Assembly (NCBI GenBank): GCA_029964075.1
Contig: CM057135.1
Span: 3,271,001-3,335,000 of the forward strand
Direction: 5' to 3'
Length of the DNA: 64,000 nucleotides
Source: Patiria pectinifera
Lineage: Eukaryota > Echinodermata > Asteroidea > Valvatida > Asterinidae
The position numbers were made by a program, and so were the translations under genes. The notes below the pieces were generated by a model. It was not told the DNA's origin and did no database searches. It saw nothing but the letters and a program-made list of their open reading frames with translations. This document shows positions 11,836 to 27,050 of the stretch, one piece after another; within the stretch, counting starts at the first letter, position 1, and each line of letters begins with the position of its first letter.

Positions 11836-14800
11836 GTGTGGCATCTGACGGAGTCCGTCTGCCCATCAGTGGATGATGAGGATTACTTACTATCACTATG
11901 GAGCATCGTTGTCACATTCACAGCTGAATGTGGCTTCTCGCGGAGTCCGTCTGCCCATCAGTGGATGATGAGGATTACTCACTATGACTATGGAGCATCG
12001 TTGTCACATTCACAGCTGAGTTTGCCATCTGACGGAGTCCGTCTGCCCATCAGTGGATGATGAGGATTACTCACCTTGATTGTGGAACATCGTTGTCACA
12101 TTCACAGCTGAATGTGCCATCTCACAGAATCCGTCTGCCCATCAGTGGATGAGGAGGATTACTCACCTTGACTGTGGAACATCGTTGTCACATTCACAGC
12201 TGAATGTGCCATCTCACAGAATCCGTCTGCCCATCAGTGGATGATGAGGATTACTCACCTTGACTGTGGAACATGTTGTCACATTCACAGCTGAATGTGG
12301 CTTCTCACGGAGTCCGTCTGCTCATCAGTGGATGATGAGGATTACTCACCTTGACTGTGGAACATGTTGTCACATTCACAGCTGAATGTGCCATCTCATG
12401 GAGTACGTCTGCCCATCAGTGGATGATGAGGATTACTCACCTTGATTGTGGAACATCGTTGTCACATTCACAGCTGAATGTGCCATCTCACAGAATCCGT
12501 CTGCCCATCAGTGGATGATGAGGATTACTCACCTTGACTGTGGAACATCGTTGTCACATTCACAGCTGAACGTGGCATCTGACGGAGTCCGTCTGCTCAT
12601 CAGTGGATGATGAGGATTACTCACTATGACTGTGGAGCATCGTTGTCACATTCACAGCTGAGTGTGGCATCTGACGGAGTCCGTCTGCCCATCAGTGGAT
12701 GATGAGGATTACTCACTATCACTATGGAGCATCGTTGTCACATTCACAGCTGAACGTGGCATCTGACGGAGTCCGTCTGCTCATCAGTGGATGATGAGGA
12801 TTACTCACTATGACTGTGGAGCATCGTTGTCACATTCACAGCTGAGTGTGGCATCTGACGGAGTCCGTCTACCCATAAGTGGATGATGAGGATTACTCAC
12901 CTTTACTGTGGAACATGTTGTCACATTCACAGCTGAATGTGGCTTCTCACGGAGTCCGTCTGCTCATCAGTGGATGATGAGGATTACTCACCTTGACTGT
13001 GGAACATGTTGTCACATTCACAGCTGAATGTGCCATCTCATGGAGTCCGTCTGCCCATCAGTGGATGATGAGGATTACTCACCTTGATTGTGGAACATCG
13101 TTGTCACATTCACAGCTGAATGTGCCATCTCACAGAATCCGTCTGCCCATCAGTGGATGATGAGGATTACTCACCTTGACTGTGGAACATCGTTGTAAAA
13201 TTCACAGATGAACGTGGCATCTGACGGAGTACGTCTGCTCATCAGTGGATGATGAGGATTACCTACTATGACTGTGGAGCATCGTTGTCACATTCACAGC
13301 TGAGTGTGGCATCTGACGGAGTCCGTCTGCCCATCAGTGGATGATGAGGATTACTCACTATCACTATGGAGCATCGTTGTCAGATTCACAGCTGAACGTG
13401 GCATCTGACGGAGTCCGTCTGCTCATCAGTGGATGATGAGGATTACTCACTATGACTGTGGAGCATCGTTGTCACATTCACAGCTGAGTGTGGCATCTGA
13501 CGGAGTCCGTCTGCCCATAAGTGGATGATGAGGATTACTCACCTTGACTGTGGAACATCGTTGTCACATTCACAGCTGAATGTGCCATCTCACAGAATCC
13601 GTCTGCCCATCAGTGGATGAGGAGGATTACTCACCTTGACTGTGGAACATGTTGTCACATTCACAGCTGAATGTGGCTTCTCGCGGAGTCCGTCTGCCCA
13701 TCAGTGGATGATGAGGATTACTCACTATGACTATGGAGCATCGTTGTCACATTCACAGCTGAGTTTGGCATCTGACGGAGTCCGTCTGCCCATCAGTGGA
13801 TGATGAGGATTACTCACCTTGACTGTGGAACATGTTGTCACATTCACAGCTGAATGTGCCATCTCATGGAGTACGTCTGCCCATCAGTGGATGATGAGGA
13901 TTACTCACCTTGACTGTGGAACATCGTTGTCACATTCACAGCTGAACGTGGCATCTGACGGAGTCCGTCTGCTCATCAGTGGATGATGAGGATTACTCAC
14001 TATGACTGTGGAGCATCGTTGTCACATTCACAGCTGAGTGTGGCATCTGACGGAGTCCGTCTGCCCATCAGTGGATGATGAGGATTACTTACTATCACTA
14101 TGGAGCATCGTTGTCACATTCACAGCTGAATGTGGCTTCTCACGGAGTCCGTCTGCCCATCAGTGGATGATGAGGATTACTCACTATGACTATGGAGCAT
14201 CGTTGTCACATTCACAGCTGAGTTTGCCATCTGACGGAGTCCGTCTGCCCATCAGTGGATGATGAGGATTACTCACCTTGATTGTGGAACATCGTTGTCA
14301 CATTCACAGCTGAATGTGCCATCTCACAGAATCCGTCTGCCCATCAGTGGATGAGGAGGGTTACTCACCTTGACTGTGGAACATCGTTGTCACATTCACA
14401 GCTGAATGTGCCATCTCACAGAATCCGTCTGCCCATCAGTGGATGATGAGGATTACTCACCTTGACTGTGGAACATGTTGTCACATTCACAGCTGAATGT
14501 GGCTTCTCACGGAGTCCGTCTGCTCATCAGTGGATGATGAGGATTACTCACCTTGACTGTGGAACATGTTGTCACATTCACAGCTGAATGTGCCATCTCA
14601 TGGAGTACGTCTGCCCATCAGTGGATGATGAGGATTACTCACCTTGATTGTGGAACATCGTTGTCACATTCACAGCTGAATGTGCCATCTCACAGAATCC
14701 GTCTGCCCATCAGTGGATGATGAGGATTACTCACCTTGACTGTGGAACATCGTTGTCACATTCACAGCTGAACGTGGCATCTGACGGAGTCCGTCTGCTC

Positions 14801-17800
14801 ATCAGTGGATGATGAGGATTACTCACTATGACTGTGGAGCATCGTTGTCACATTCACAGCTGAGTGTGGCATCTGACGGAGTCCGTCTGCCCATCAGTGG
14901 ATGATGAGGATTACTCACTATCACTATGGAGCATCGTTGTCACATTCACAGCTGAACGTGGCATCTGACGGAGTCCGTCTGCTCATCAGTGGATGATGAG
15001 GATTACTCACTATGACTGTGGAGCATCGTTGTCACATTCACAGCTGAGTGTGGCATCTGACGGAGTCCGTCTGCCCATCAGTGGATGATGAGGATTACTT
15101 ACTATCACTATGGAGCATCGTTGTCACATTCACAGCTGAATGTGGCTTCTCGCGGAGTCCGTCTGCCCATCAGTGGATGATGAGGATTACTCACTATGAC
15201 TATGGAGCATCGTTGTCACATTCACAGCTGAGTTTGCCATCTGACGGAGTCCGTCTGCCCATCAGTGGATGATGAGGATTACTCACCTTGATTGTGGAAC
15301 ATCGTTGTCACATTCACAGCTGAATGTGCCATCTCACAGAATCCGTCTGCCCATCAGTGGATGAGGAGGATTACTCACACCTTGACTGTGGAACATCGTT
15401 GTCACATTCACAGCTGAATGTGCCATCTCACAGAATCCGTCTGCCCATCAGTGGATGATGAGGATTACTCACCTTGACTGTGGAACATGTTGTCACATTC
15501 ACAGCTGAATGGGCTTCTCACGGAGTCCGTCTGCTCGTCAGTGGATGCTAAGGATTATCACCCTTACCTGTGAAAACTGTTGTCACATTCACAGCTGAAT
15601 GTGCCATCTCACGGAGTACGTCTGCCCATCAGTGGATGATGAGGATTACTCACCTTGATTGTGGAACATCGTTGTCACATTCACAGCTGAATGTGCCATC
15701 TCACAGAATCCGTCTGCCCATCAGTGGATGATGAGGATTACTCACCTTGACTGTGGAACATCGTTGTCACATTCACAGCTGAACGTGGCATCTGACGGAG
15801 TCCGTCTGCTCATCAGTGGATGATGAGGATTACTCACTATGACTGTGGAGCATCGTTGTCACATTCACAGCTGAGTGTGGCATCTGACGGAGTCCGTCTG
15901 CCCATCAGTGGATGATGAGGATTACTCACTATCACTATGGAGCATCGTTGTCACATTCACAGCTGAACGTGGCATCTGACGGAGTCCGTCTGCTCATCAG
16001 TGGATGATGAGGATTACTCACTATGACTGTGGAGCATCGTTGTCACATTCACAGCTGAGTGTGGCATCTGACGGAGTCCGTCTACCCATAAGTGGATGAT
16101 GAGGATTACTCACCTTTACTGTGGAACATGTTGTCACATTCACAGCTGAATGTGGCTTCTCACGGAGTCCGTCTGCTCATCAGTGGATGATGAGGATTAC
16201 TCACCTTGACTGTGGAACATGTTGTCACATTCACAGCTGAATGTGCCATCCCATGGAGTCCGTCTGCCCATCAGTGGATGATGAGGATTACTCACCTTGA
16301 TTGTGGAACATCGTTGTCACATTCACAGCTGAATGTGCCATCTCACAGAATCCGTCTGCCCATCAGTGGATGATGAGGATTACTCACCTTGACTGTGGAA
16401 CATCGTTGTCACATTCACAGCTGAACGTGGCATCTGACGGAGTCCGTCTGCTCATCAGTGGATGATGAGGATTACTCACTATGACTGTGGAGCATCGTTG
16501 TCACATTCACAGCTGAGTGTGGCATCTGACGGAGTCCGTCTGCCCATCAGTGGATGATGAGGATTACTCACTATCACTATGGAGCATCGTTGTCAGATTC
16601 ACAGCTGAACGTGGCATCTGACGGAGTCCGTCTGCTCATCAGTGGATGATGAGGATTACTCACTATGACTGTGGAGCATCGTTGTCACATTCACAGCTGA
16701 GTGTGGCATCTGACGGAGTCCGTCTGCCCATAAGTGGATGATGAGGATTACTCACCTTGACTGTGGAACATCGTTGTCACATTCACAGCTGAATGTGCCA
16801 TCTCACAGAATCCGTCTGCCCATCAGTGGATGAGGAGGATTACTCACCTTGACTGTGGAACATGTTGTCACATTCACAGCTGAATTCGGCTTCTCTTGAG
16901 TCCGTCTGCCCATCAGTGGATGATGAGGATTACTCACTATGACTATGGAGCATCATTGTCACATTCACAGCTGAGTTTGGCATCTGACGGAGTCCGTCTT
17001 CCCATCAGTGGATGATGAGTATTACTCACCTTGACTGTGGAACATGTTGTCACATTCACAGCTGAATGTGCCATCTCATGGAGTACGTCTGCCCATCAGT
17101 GGATGATGAGGATTACTCACCTTGACTGTGGAACATCGTTGTCACATTCACAGCTGAATGTGGCATCTGACGGAGTCCGTCTGTTCATCAGTGGATGATG
17201 AGGATTACTCACTATGACTGTGGAGCATCGTTGTCACATTCACAGCTGAGTGTGGCATCTGACGGAGTCCGTCTGCCCATCAGTGGATGATGAGGATTAC
17301 TTACTATCACTATGGAGCATCGTTGTCACATTCACAGCTGAATGTGCCTTCTCAGTGAGTCCGGCTGCCCATCAGGGGATGAGGAGGATTACTCACTATG
17401 ACTATGGAGCATCGTTGTCACATTCACAGCTGAGTTTGCCATCTGACGGAGTCCGTCTGCCCATCAGTGGATGATGAGGATTACTCACCTTGATTGTGGA
17501 ACATCGTTGTCACATTCACAGCTGAATGTGCCATCTCACAGAATCCGTCTGCCCATCAGTGGATGAGGAGGGTTACTCACCTTGACTGTGGAACATCGTT
17601 GTCACATTCACAGCTGAATGTGCCATCTCACAGAATCCGTCTGCCCATCAGTGGATGATGAGGATTACTCACCTTGACTGTGGAACATGTTGTCACATTC
17701 ACAGCTGAATGTGGCTTCTCACGGAGTCCGTCTGCTCATCAGTGGATGATGAGGATTACTCACCTTGACTGTGGAACATGTTGTCACATTCACAGCTGAA

Positions 17801-18261
17801 TGTGCCATCTCATGGAGTACGTCTGCCCATCAGTGGATGATGAGGATTACTCACCTTGATTGTGGAACATCGTTGTCACATTCACAGCTGAATGTGCCAT
17901 CTCACAGAATCCGTCTGCCCATCAGTGGATGATGAGGATTACTCACCTTGACTGTGGAACATCGTTGTCACATTCACAGCTGAACGTGGCATCTGACGGA
18001 GTTCGTCTGCCCATCAGTGGATGATGAGGATTACTCACTATGACTGTAGACATCGTTGTCACATTCACGCTGAGTGTGGCATCTGACGGAGTCCGTCTGC
18101 CCATCAGTGGATGATGAGGATTACTCACTATCACTATGGAGCATCGTTGTCACATTCACAGCTGAACGTGGCATCTGACGGAGTCCGTCTGCTCATCAGT
18201 GGATGATGAGGATTACTCACTATGACTGTGGAGCATCGTTGTCACATTCACAGCTGAGTGT
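11836..18261 (+). repeat. Higher-order repeat zone 1, period 3,212 bp (about 35 monomers)
   Basis: A distinctive run of monomers at 11836 recurs at 15048, and the one at 14038 recurs at 17250: both offsets are exactly 3,212 bp. A rare variant reading CTACCCATAAG near 12870 recurs near 16082, again about 3,212 bp later. So two copies of a 35-monomer block lie in tandem, which points to a recent kilobase-scale duplication within the satellite rather than monomer-by-monomer spread. Confidence 0.8.
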
Positions 18262-19349
18262 GGCATCTGACGGAGTCCGTCTGCCCATAAGTGGATGATG
18301 AGGATTACTCACCTTGACTGTGGAACATGTTGTCACATTCACAGCTGAATGTGGCTTCTCACGGAGTCCGTCTGCTCATCAGTGGATGATGAGGATTACT
18401 CACCTTGACTGTGGAACATGTTGTCACATTCACAGCTGAATGTGCCATCTCATGGAGTCCGTCTGCCGATCAGTGGATGATGAGGATTACTCACCTTGAT
18501 TGTGGAACATCGTTGTCACATTCACAGCTGAATGTGCCATCTCACAGAATCCGTCTGCCCATCAGTGGATGATGAGGATTACTCACCTTGACTGTGGAAC
18601 ATCGTTGTCACATTCACAGCTGAATGTGCCATCTCACAGAATCCGTCTGCCCATCAGTGGATGATGAGGATTACTCACCTTGACTGTGGAACATCGTTGT
18701 CACATTCACAGCTGAACGTGGCATCTGACGGAGTCCGTCTGCTCATCAGTGGATGATGAGGATTACTCACTATGACTGTGGAGCATCGTTGTCACATTCA
18801 CAGCTGAGTGTGGCATCTGACGGAGTCCGTCTGCCCATCAGTGGATGATGAGGATTACTCACTATCACTATGGAGCATCGTTGTCAGATTCACAGCTGAA
18901 CGTGGCATCTGACGGAGTCCGTCTGCTCATCAGTGGATGATGAGGATTACTCACTATGACTGTGGAGCATCGTTGTCACATTCACAGCTGAGTGTGGCAT
19001 CTGACGGAGTCCGTCTGCCCATAAGTGGATGATGAGGATTACTCACCTTGACTGTGGAACATCGTTGTCAGATTCACAGCTGAATGTGCCATCTCACAGA
19101 ATCCGTCTGCCCATCAGTGGATGAGGAGGATTACTCACCTTGACTGTGGAACATGTTGTCACATTCACAGCTGAATGTGGCTTCTCGCGGAGTCCGTATG
19201 CCCATCAGTGGATGATGAGGATGACTCACTATGACTATGGAGCATCGTTGTCACATTCACAGCTGAGTTTGGCATCTGACGGAGTCCGTCTGCCCATCAG
19301 TGGATGAGGAGGATTACTCACTATGACTATGGACCATCGTTGTCACATT

Positions 19350-22300
19350 CACAGCTGAATGTGGCTTCTCGCGGAGTCCGTCTGCTCATCAGTGGATGAT
19401 GAAGATTACTCACCATGACTGTGGAGCATCGTTGTCATATTCACAGCTGAGTGTGGCATCTGACGGAGTCCGTCTGCTCATCAGTGGATGATGAGGATTA
19501 CTCACCATGACTGTGGAGCATCGTTGTCACATTCACAGCTGAATGTGCCATCTCACAGAATCCGTCTGCCCATCAGTGGATGATGAGGATTACTTACTAT
19601 GACTATGGAGCATCGTTGTCACATTCACAGCTGAGTGTGGCATCTGACGGAGTCCGTCTGCCCATCAGTGGATGATGAGGATTACTCACTATGACTGTGG
19701 AACATCGTTGTCACATTCACAGCTGAGTGTGGCATCTGACGGAGTCGGTCTGCTCATCAGTGGATGATGAGGACTACTCACTATGACTGTGGAGCATCGT
19801 TGTCACATTCACAGCTGAGTGTGGCATCTGACGGAGTCCGTCTGCCCATAAGTGGATGATGAGGATTACTCACCTTGACTGTGGAACATCGTTGTCACAT
19901 TCACAGCTGAATGTGCCATCTCACAGAATCCGTCTGCCCATCAGTGGATGAGGAGGATTACTCACCTTGACTGTGGAACATGTTTTCACATTCACAGCTG
20001 AATGTGGCTTCTCGCGGAGTCCGTCTGCCCATCAGTGGATGATGAGGATTACTCACTATGACTGGGGAACATCGTTGTCACATTCACACCTGAGTTTGGC
20101 ATCTGACGAGTCCGTCTGCCCATCAGTGGATGATGAGGATTACTCACCTTGACTGTGGAACATGTTGTCACATTCACAGCTAGATGTGCCATCTCATGGA
20201 GTACGTCTGCCCATCAGTGGATGATGAGGATTGCTCACCTTGATTGTGGAACATCGTTGTCACATTCACAGCTGAATGTGCCATCTCACAGAATCCGTCT
20301 GCCCATCAGTGGATGATGAGGATTACTCACTATGACTGTGGAACATCGTTGTCACATTCACAGCTGAACGTGGCATCTGACGGAGTCCGTCTGCTCATCA
20401 GTGGATGATGAGGATTACTCACTATGACTGTGGAGCATCGTTGTCACATTCACAGCTGAGTGTGGCATCTGACGGAGTCCGTCTGCCCATCAGTGGATGA
20501 TGAGGATTACTCACTATCACTATGGAGCATCGTTGTCACATTCACAGCTGAACGTGGCATCTGACGGAGTCCGTCTGCTCATCAGTGGATGATGAGGATT
20601 ACTCACTATGACTGTGGAGCATCGTTGTCACATTCACAGCTGAGTGTGGCATCTGACGGAGTCCGTCTGCCCATAAGTGGATGATGAGGATTACTCACCT
20701 TGACTGTGGAACATCGTTGTCACATTCACAGCTGAATGTGCCATCTCACAGAATCCGTCTGCCCATCAGTGGATGAGGAGGATTACTCACCTTGACTGTG
20801 GAACATGTTGTCACATTCACAGCTGAATGTGGCTTCTCGCGGAGTCCGTATGCCCATCAGTGGATGATGAGGATGACTCACTATGACTATGGAGCATCGT
20901 TGTCACATTCACAGCTGAGTGTGGCATCTGACGGAGTCCGTCTGCCCATAAGTGGATGATGAGGATTACTCACCTTGACTGTGGAACATCGTTGTCACAT
21001 TCACAGCTGAATGTGCCATCTCACAGAATCCGTCTGCCCATCAGTGGATGAGGAGGATTACTCACCTTGACTGTGGAACATGTTGTCACATTCACAGCTC
21101 AATGTGGCTTCTCATGAGTCCGTATGCCCATCAGTGGATGATGAGGATGACTCACTATGACTATGGAGCATCGTTGTCACATTCACAGCTGAATTTGGCA
21201 TCTGACGGAGTCCGTCTGCCCATCAGTGGATGAGGAGGATTACTCACTACGACTATGGACCATCGTTGTCACATTCACAGCTGAATGTGGCTTCTAGCGG
21301 AGTCCGTCTGCTCATCAGTGGATGATGAAGATTACTCACCATGACTGTGGAGCATCGTTGTCACATTCACAGCTGAGTGTGGCATCTGACAGAATCCGTC
21401 TGCCCATCAGTGGATGAGGAGGATTACTCACCTTGACTGTGGAACATCGTTGTCACATTCACAGCTGAATGTGCCATCTCATGGAGTACGTCTGCCCATC
21501 AGTGGATGATGAGGATTGCTCACTATGACTATGGAGCATCGTTGTCACATTCACAGCTGAGTGTGGCATCTGACGGAGTCCGTCTGCCCATCAGTGGATG
21601 ATGAGGATTACTCACTATGACTGTGGAACATCGTTGTCACATTCACAGCTGAGTGTGGCATCTGACGGAGTCCGTCTGCTCATCAGTGGATGATGAGGAT
21701 TACTCACTATGACTGTGGAGCATCGTTGTCACATTCACAGCTGAGTGTGGCATCTGACGGAGTCCGTCTGCCCATCAGTGGATGATGAGGATTACTCACT
21801 ATGACTATGGAGCATCGTTGTCACATTCACAGCTGAACGTGGCATCTGACGGAGTCGGTCTGCTCATCAGTGGATGATGAGGATTACTCACTATGACTGT
21901 GGAGCATCGTTGTCACATTCACAGCTGAGTGTGGCATCTGACGGAGTCCGTCTGCCCATAAGTGGATGATGAGGATTACTCACCTTGACTGTGGAACATC
22001 GTTGTCACATTCACAGCTGAATGTGCCATCTCACAGAATCCGTCTGCCCATCAGTGGATGAGGAGGATTACTCACCTTGACTGTGGAACATCGTTGTCAC
22101 ATTCACAGCTGAATGTGCCATCTCAAAGAATCCGTCTGCCCATCAGTGGATGATGAGGATTACTCACCTTGACTGTGGAACATGTTGTCACATTCACAGC
22201 TGAATGTGGCTTCTCACGGAGTCCATCTGCTCATCAGTGGATGATGAGGATTACTCACCTTGACTGTGGAACATGTTGTCACATTCACAGCTGAATGTGC

Positions 22301-25300
22301 CATCTCATGGAGTACGTCTGCCCATCAGTGGATGATGAGGATTACTCACCTTGATTGTGGAACATTGTTGTCACATTCACAGCTGAATGTGCCATCTCAC
22401 AGAATCCGTCTGGCCATCAGTGGATGATGAGGATTACTCACCTTGACTGTGGAACATCGTTGTCACATTCACAGCTGAACGTGGCATCTGACGGAGTCCG
22501 TCTGCTCATCAGTGGATGATGAGGATTACTCACTATGACTGTGGAGCATCGTTGTCACATTCACAGCTGAACGTGGCATCTGACGGAGTCCGTCTGCTCA
22601 TCAGTGGATGATGAGGATTACTCACTATGACTGTGGAGCATCGTTGTCACATTCACAGCTGAGTGTGGCATCTGACGGAGTCCGTCTGCCCATCAGTGGA
22701 TGATGAGGATTACTCACTATCACTATGGAGCATTGTTGTCACATTCACAGCTGAACGTGGCATCTGACGGAGTCCGTCTGCTCATCAGTGGATGATGAGG
22801 ATTACTCACTATGACTGTGGAGCATCGTTGTCACATTCACAGCTGAGTGTGGCATCTGACGGAGTCCGTCTGCCCATAAGTGGATGATGAGGATTACTCA
22901 CCTTGACTGTGGAACATCGTTGTCACATTCACAGCTGAATGTGCCATCTCACAGAATCCGTCTGCCCATCAGTGGATGAGGAGGATTACTCACCTTGACT
23001 GTGGAACATGTTGTCACATTCACAGCTGAATTCGGCTTCTCGCGGAGTCCGTATGCCCATCAGTGGATGATGAGGATGAATTACTATGACTATGGAGCAT
23101 CGTTGTCACATTCACAGCTGAGCTTGGCATCTGACGGAGTCCGTCTGCCCATCAGTGGATGAGGAGGATTACTCACTATGACTATGGACCATCGTTGTCA
23201 CATTCACAGCTGAATGTGGCTTCTAGCGGAGTCCGTCTGCTCATCAGTGGATGATGAAGATTACTCACCATGACTGTGGAGCATCGTTGTCACATTCACA
23301 GCTGAGTGTGGCATCTGACGGAGTCCGTCTGCTCATCAGTGGATGATGAAGATTACTCACCATGACTGTGGAGCATCGTTGTCACATTCACAGCTGAATG
23401 TGCCATCTCACAGAATACGTCTGCCCATCAGTGGATGATGAGGATTACTCACTATGACTGTGGAACATCGTTGTCACATTCACAGCTGAGTGTGGCATCT
23501 GACGGAGTCCGTCTGCCCATCAGTGGATGATGAGGATTACTCACTATGACTGTGGAACATCGTTGTCACATTCACAGCTGAGTGTGGCATCTGACGGAGT
23601 CCGTCTGCTCATCAGTGGATGATGAGGATTACTCACTATGACTATGGAGCATCGTTGTCACATTCACAGCTGAGTGTGGCATCTGACGGAGTCCGTCTGC
23701 TCATCAGTGGATGATGAGGATTACTCACTATGACTATGGAGCATCGTTGTCACATTCACAGCTGAACGTGGCATCTGACGGAGTCGGTCTGCTCATCAGT
23801 GGATGATGAGGATTACTCACTATGACTGTGGAGCATCGTTGTCACATTCACAGCTGAGTGTGGCATCTGACGGAGTCCGTCTGCCCATAAGTGGATGATG
23901 AGGATTACTCACCTTGACTGTGGAACATCGTTGTCACATTCACAGCTGAATGTGCCATCTCACAGAATCCGTCTGCCCATCAGTGGATGAGGAGGATTAC
24001 TCACCTTGACTGTGGAACATCGTTGTCACATTCACAGCTGAATGTGCCATCTCAAAGAATCCGTCTGCCCATCAGTGGATGATGAGGATTACTCACCTTG
24101 ACTGTGGAATATGCTGTCACATTCACAGCTGAATGTGGCTTCTCACGGAGTCCATCTGCTCATCAGTGGATGATGAGGATTACTCACCTTGACTGTGGAA
24201 CATGTTGTCACATTCACAGCTGAATGTGCCATCTCATGGAGTACGTCTGCCCATCAGTGGATGATGAGGATTACTCACCTTGATTGTGGAACATCGTTGT
24301 CACATTCACAGCTGAATGTGCCATCTCACAGAATCCGTCTGGCCATCAGTGGATGATGAGGATTACTCACCTTGACTGTGGAACATCGTTGTCACATTCA
24401 CAGCTGAACGTGGCATCTGACGGAGTCCGTCTGCTCATCAGTGGATGATGAGGATTACTCACTATGACTGTGGAGCATCGTTGTCACATTCACAGCTGAA
24501 CGTGGCATCTGACGGAGTCCGTCTGCTCATCAGTGGATGATGAGGATTACTCACTATGACTGTGGAGCATCGTTGTCACATTCACAGCTGAGTGTGGCAT
24601 CTGACGGAGTCCGTCTGCCCATCAGTGGATGATGAGGATTACTCACTATCACTATGGAGCATTGTTGTCACATTCACAGCTGAACGTGGCATCTGACGGA
24701 GTCCGTCTGCTCATCAGTGGATGATGAGGATTACTCACTATGACTGTGGAGCATCGTTGTCACATTCACAGCTGAGTGTGGCATCTGACGGAGTCCGTCT
24801 GCCCATAAGTGGATGATGAGGATTACTCACCTTGACTGTGGAACATCGTTGTCACATTCACAGCTGAATGTGCCATCTCACAGAATCCGTCTGCCCATCA
24901 GTGGATGAGGAGGATTACTCACCTTGACTGTGGAACATGTTGTCACATTCACAGCTGAATTCGGCTTCTCGCGGAGTCCGTATGCCCATCAGTGGATGAT
25001 GAGGATGACTCACTATGACTATGGAGCATCGTTGTCACATTCACAGCTGAGTTTGGCATCTGACGGAGTCCGTCTGCCCATCAGTGGATGAGGAGGATTA
25101 CTCACTATGACTATGGACCATCGTTGTCACATTCACAGCTGAATGTGGCTTCTAGCGGAGTCCGTCTGCTCATCAGTGGATGATGAAGATTACTCACCAT
25201 GACTGTGGAGCATCGTTGTCACATTCACAGCTGAGTGTGGCATCTGACGGAGTCCGTCTGCTCATCAGTGGATGATGAGGATTACTCACCATGACTGTGG

Positions 25301-27050
25301 AGCATCGTTGTCACATTCACAGCTGAATGTGCCATCTCACAGAATACGTCTGCCCATCAGTGGATGATGAGGATTACTCACTATGACTATGGAGCATCGT
25401 TGTCACATTCACAGCTGAGTGTGGCATCTGACGGAGTCCGTCTGCCCATCAGTGGATGATGAGGATTACTCACTATGACTGTGGAACATCGTTGTCACAT
25501 TCACAGCTGAGTGTGGCATCTGACGGAGTCCGTCTGCTCATCAGTGGATGATGAGGATTACTCACTATGACTATGGAGCATCGTTGTCACATTCACAGCT
25601 GAACGTGGCATCTGACGGAGTCGGTCTGCTCATCAGTGGATGATGAGGATTACTCACTATGACTGTGCAGCATCGTTGTCACATTCACAGCTGAGTGGCA
25701 TCTGACGGAGTCCGTCTGCCCATAAGTGGATGATGAGGATTACTCACCTTGACTGTGGAACATCGTTGTCACATTCACAGCTGAATGTGCCATCTCACAG
25801 AATCCGTCTGCCCATCAGTGGATGAGGAGGATTACTCACCTTGACTGTGGAACATCGTTGTCACATTCACAGCTGAATGTGCCATCTCAAAGAATCCGTC
25901 TGCCCATCAGTGGATGATGAGGATTACTCACCTTGACTGTGGAACATGTTGTCACATTCACAGCTGAATGTGGCTTCTCACGGAGTCCATCTGCTCATCA
26001 GTGGATGATGAGGATTACTCACCTTGACTGTGGAACATGTTGTCACATTCACAGCTGAATGTGCCATCTCATGGAGTACGTCTGCCCATCAGTGGATGAT
26101 GAGGATTACTCACCTTGATTGTGGAACATCGTTGTCACATTCACAGCTGAATGTGCCATCTCACAGAATCCGTCTGCCCATCAGTGGATGAGGAGGATTA
26201 CTCACCTTGACTGTGGAACATCGTTGTCACATTCACAGCTGAATGTGCCATCTCAAAGAATCCGTCTGCCCATCAGTGGATGATGAGGATTACTCACCTT
26301 GACTGTGGAACATGTTGTCACATTCACAGCTGAATGTGGCTTCTCACGGAGTCCATCTGCTCATCAGTGGATGATGAGGATTACTCACCTTGACTGTGGA
26401 ACATGTTGTCACATTCACAGCTGAATGTGCCATCTCATGGAGTACGTCTGCCCATCAGCGGATGATGAGGATTACTCACCTTGATTGTGGAACATCGTTG
26501 TCACATTCACAGCTGAATGTGCCATCTCACAGAATCCGTCTGCCCATCAGTGGATGATGAGGATTACTCACCTTGACTGTGGAACATCGTTGTCACATTC
26601 ACAGCTGAACGTGGCATCTGACGGAGTCCGTCTGCTCATCAGTGGATGATGAGGATTACTCACTATGACTGTGGAGCATCGTTGTCACATTCACAGCTGA
26701 GTGTGGCATCTGACGGAGTCCGTCTGCCCATCAGTGGATGATGAGGATTACTCACTATCACTATGGAGCATCGTTGTCAGATTCACAGCTGAACGTGGCA
26801 TCTGACGGAGTCCGTCTGCTCATCAGTGGATGATGAGGATTACTCACTATGACTGTGGAGCATCGTTGTCACATTCACAGCTGAGTGTGGCATCTGACGG
26901 AGTCCGTCTGCCCATAAGTGGATGATGAGGATTACTCACCTTGACTGTGGAACATCGTTGTCACATTCACAGCTGAATGTGCCATCTCACAGAATCCGTC
27001 TACCCATCAGTGGATGAGGAGGATTACTCACTATGACTATGGAGCATCGT
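19350..27050 (+). repeat. Higher-order repeat zone 2, period about 1.93 kb (21 monomers)
   Basis: A variant followed by a monomer containing GATGAAGATTACTCACCATG recurs near 19.36, 21.29, 23.22 and 25.15 kb, a steady step of about 1.93 kb. The variant GAATTCGGCTTCTCGCGG with GTATGCCC recurs near 23034 and 24958 (1,924 bp) and again near 29083, about 4.13 kb on, so the pattern extends in altered form into the next zone. Boundaries are approximate. Confidence 0.7.
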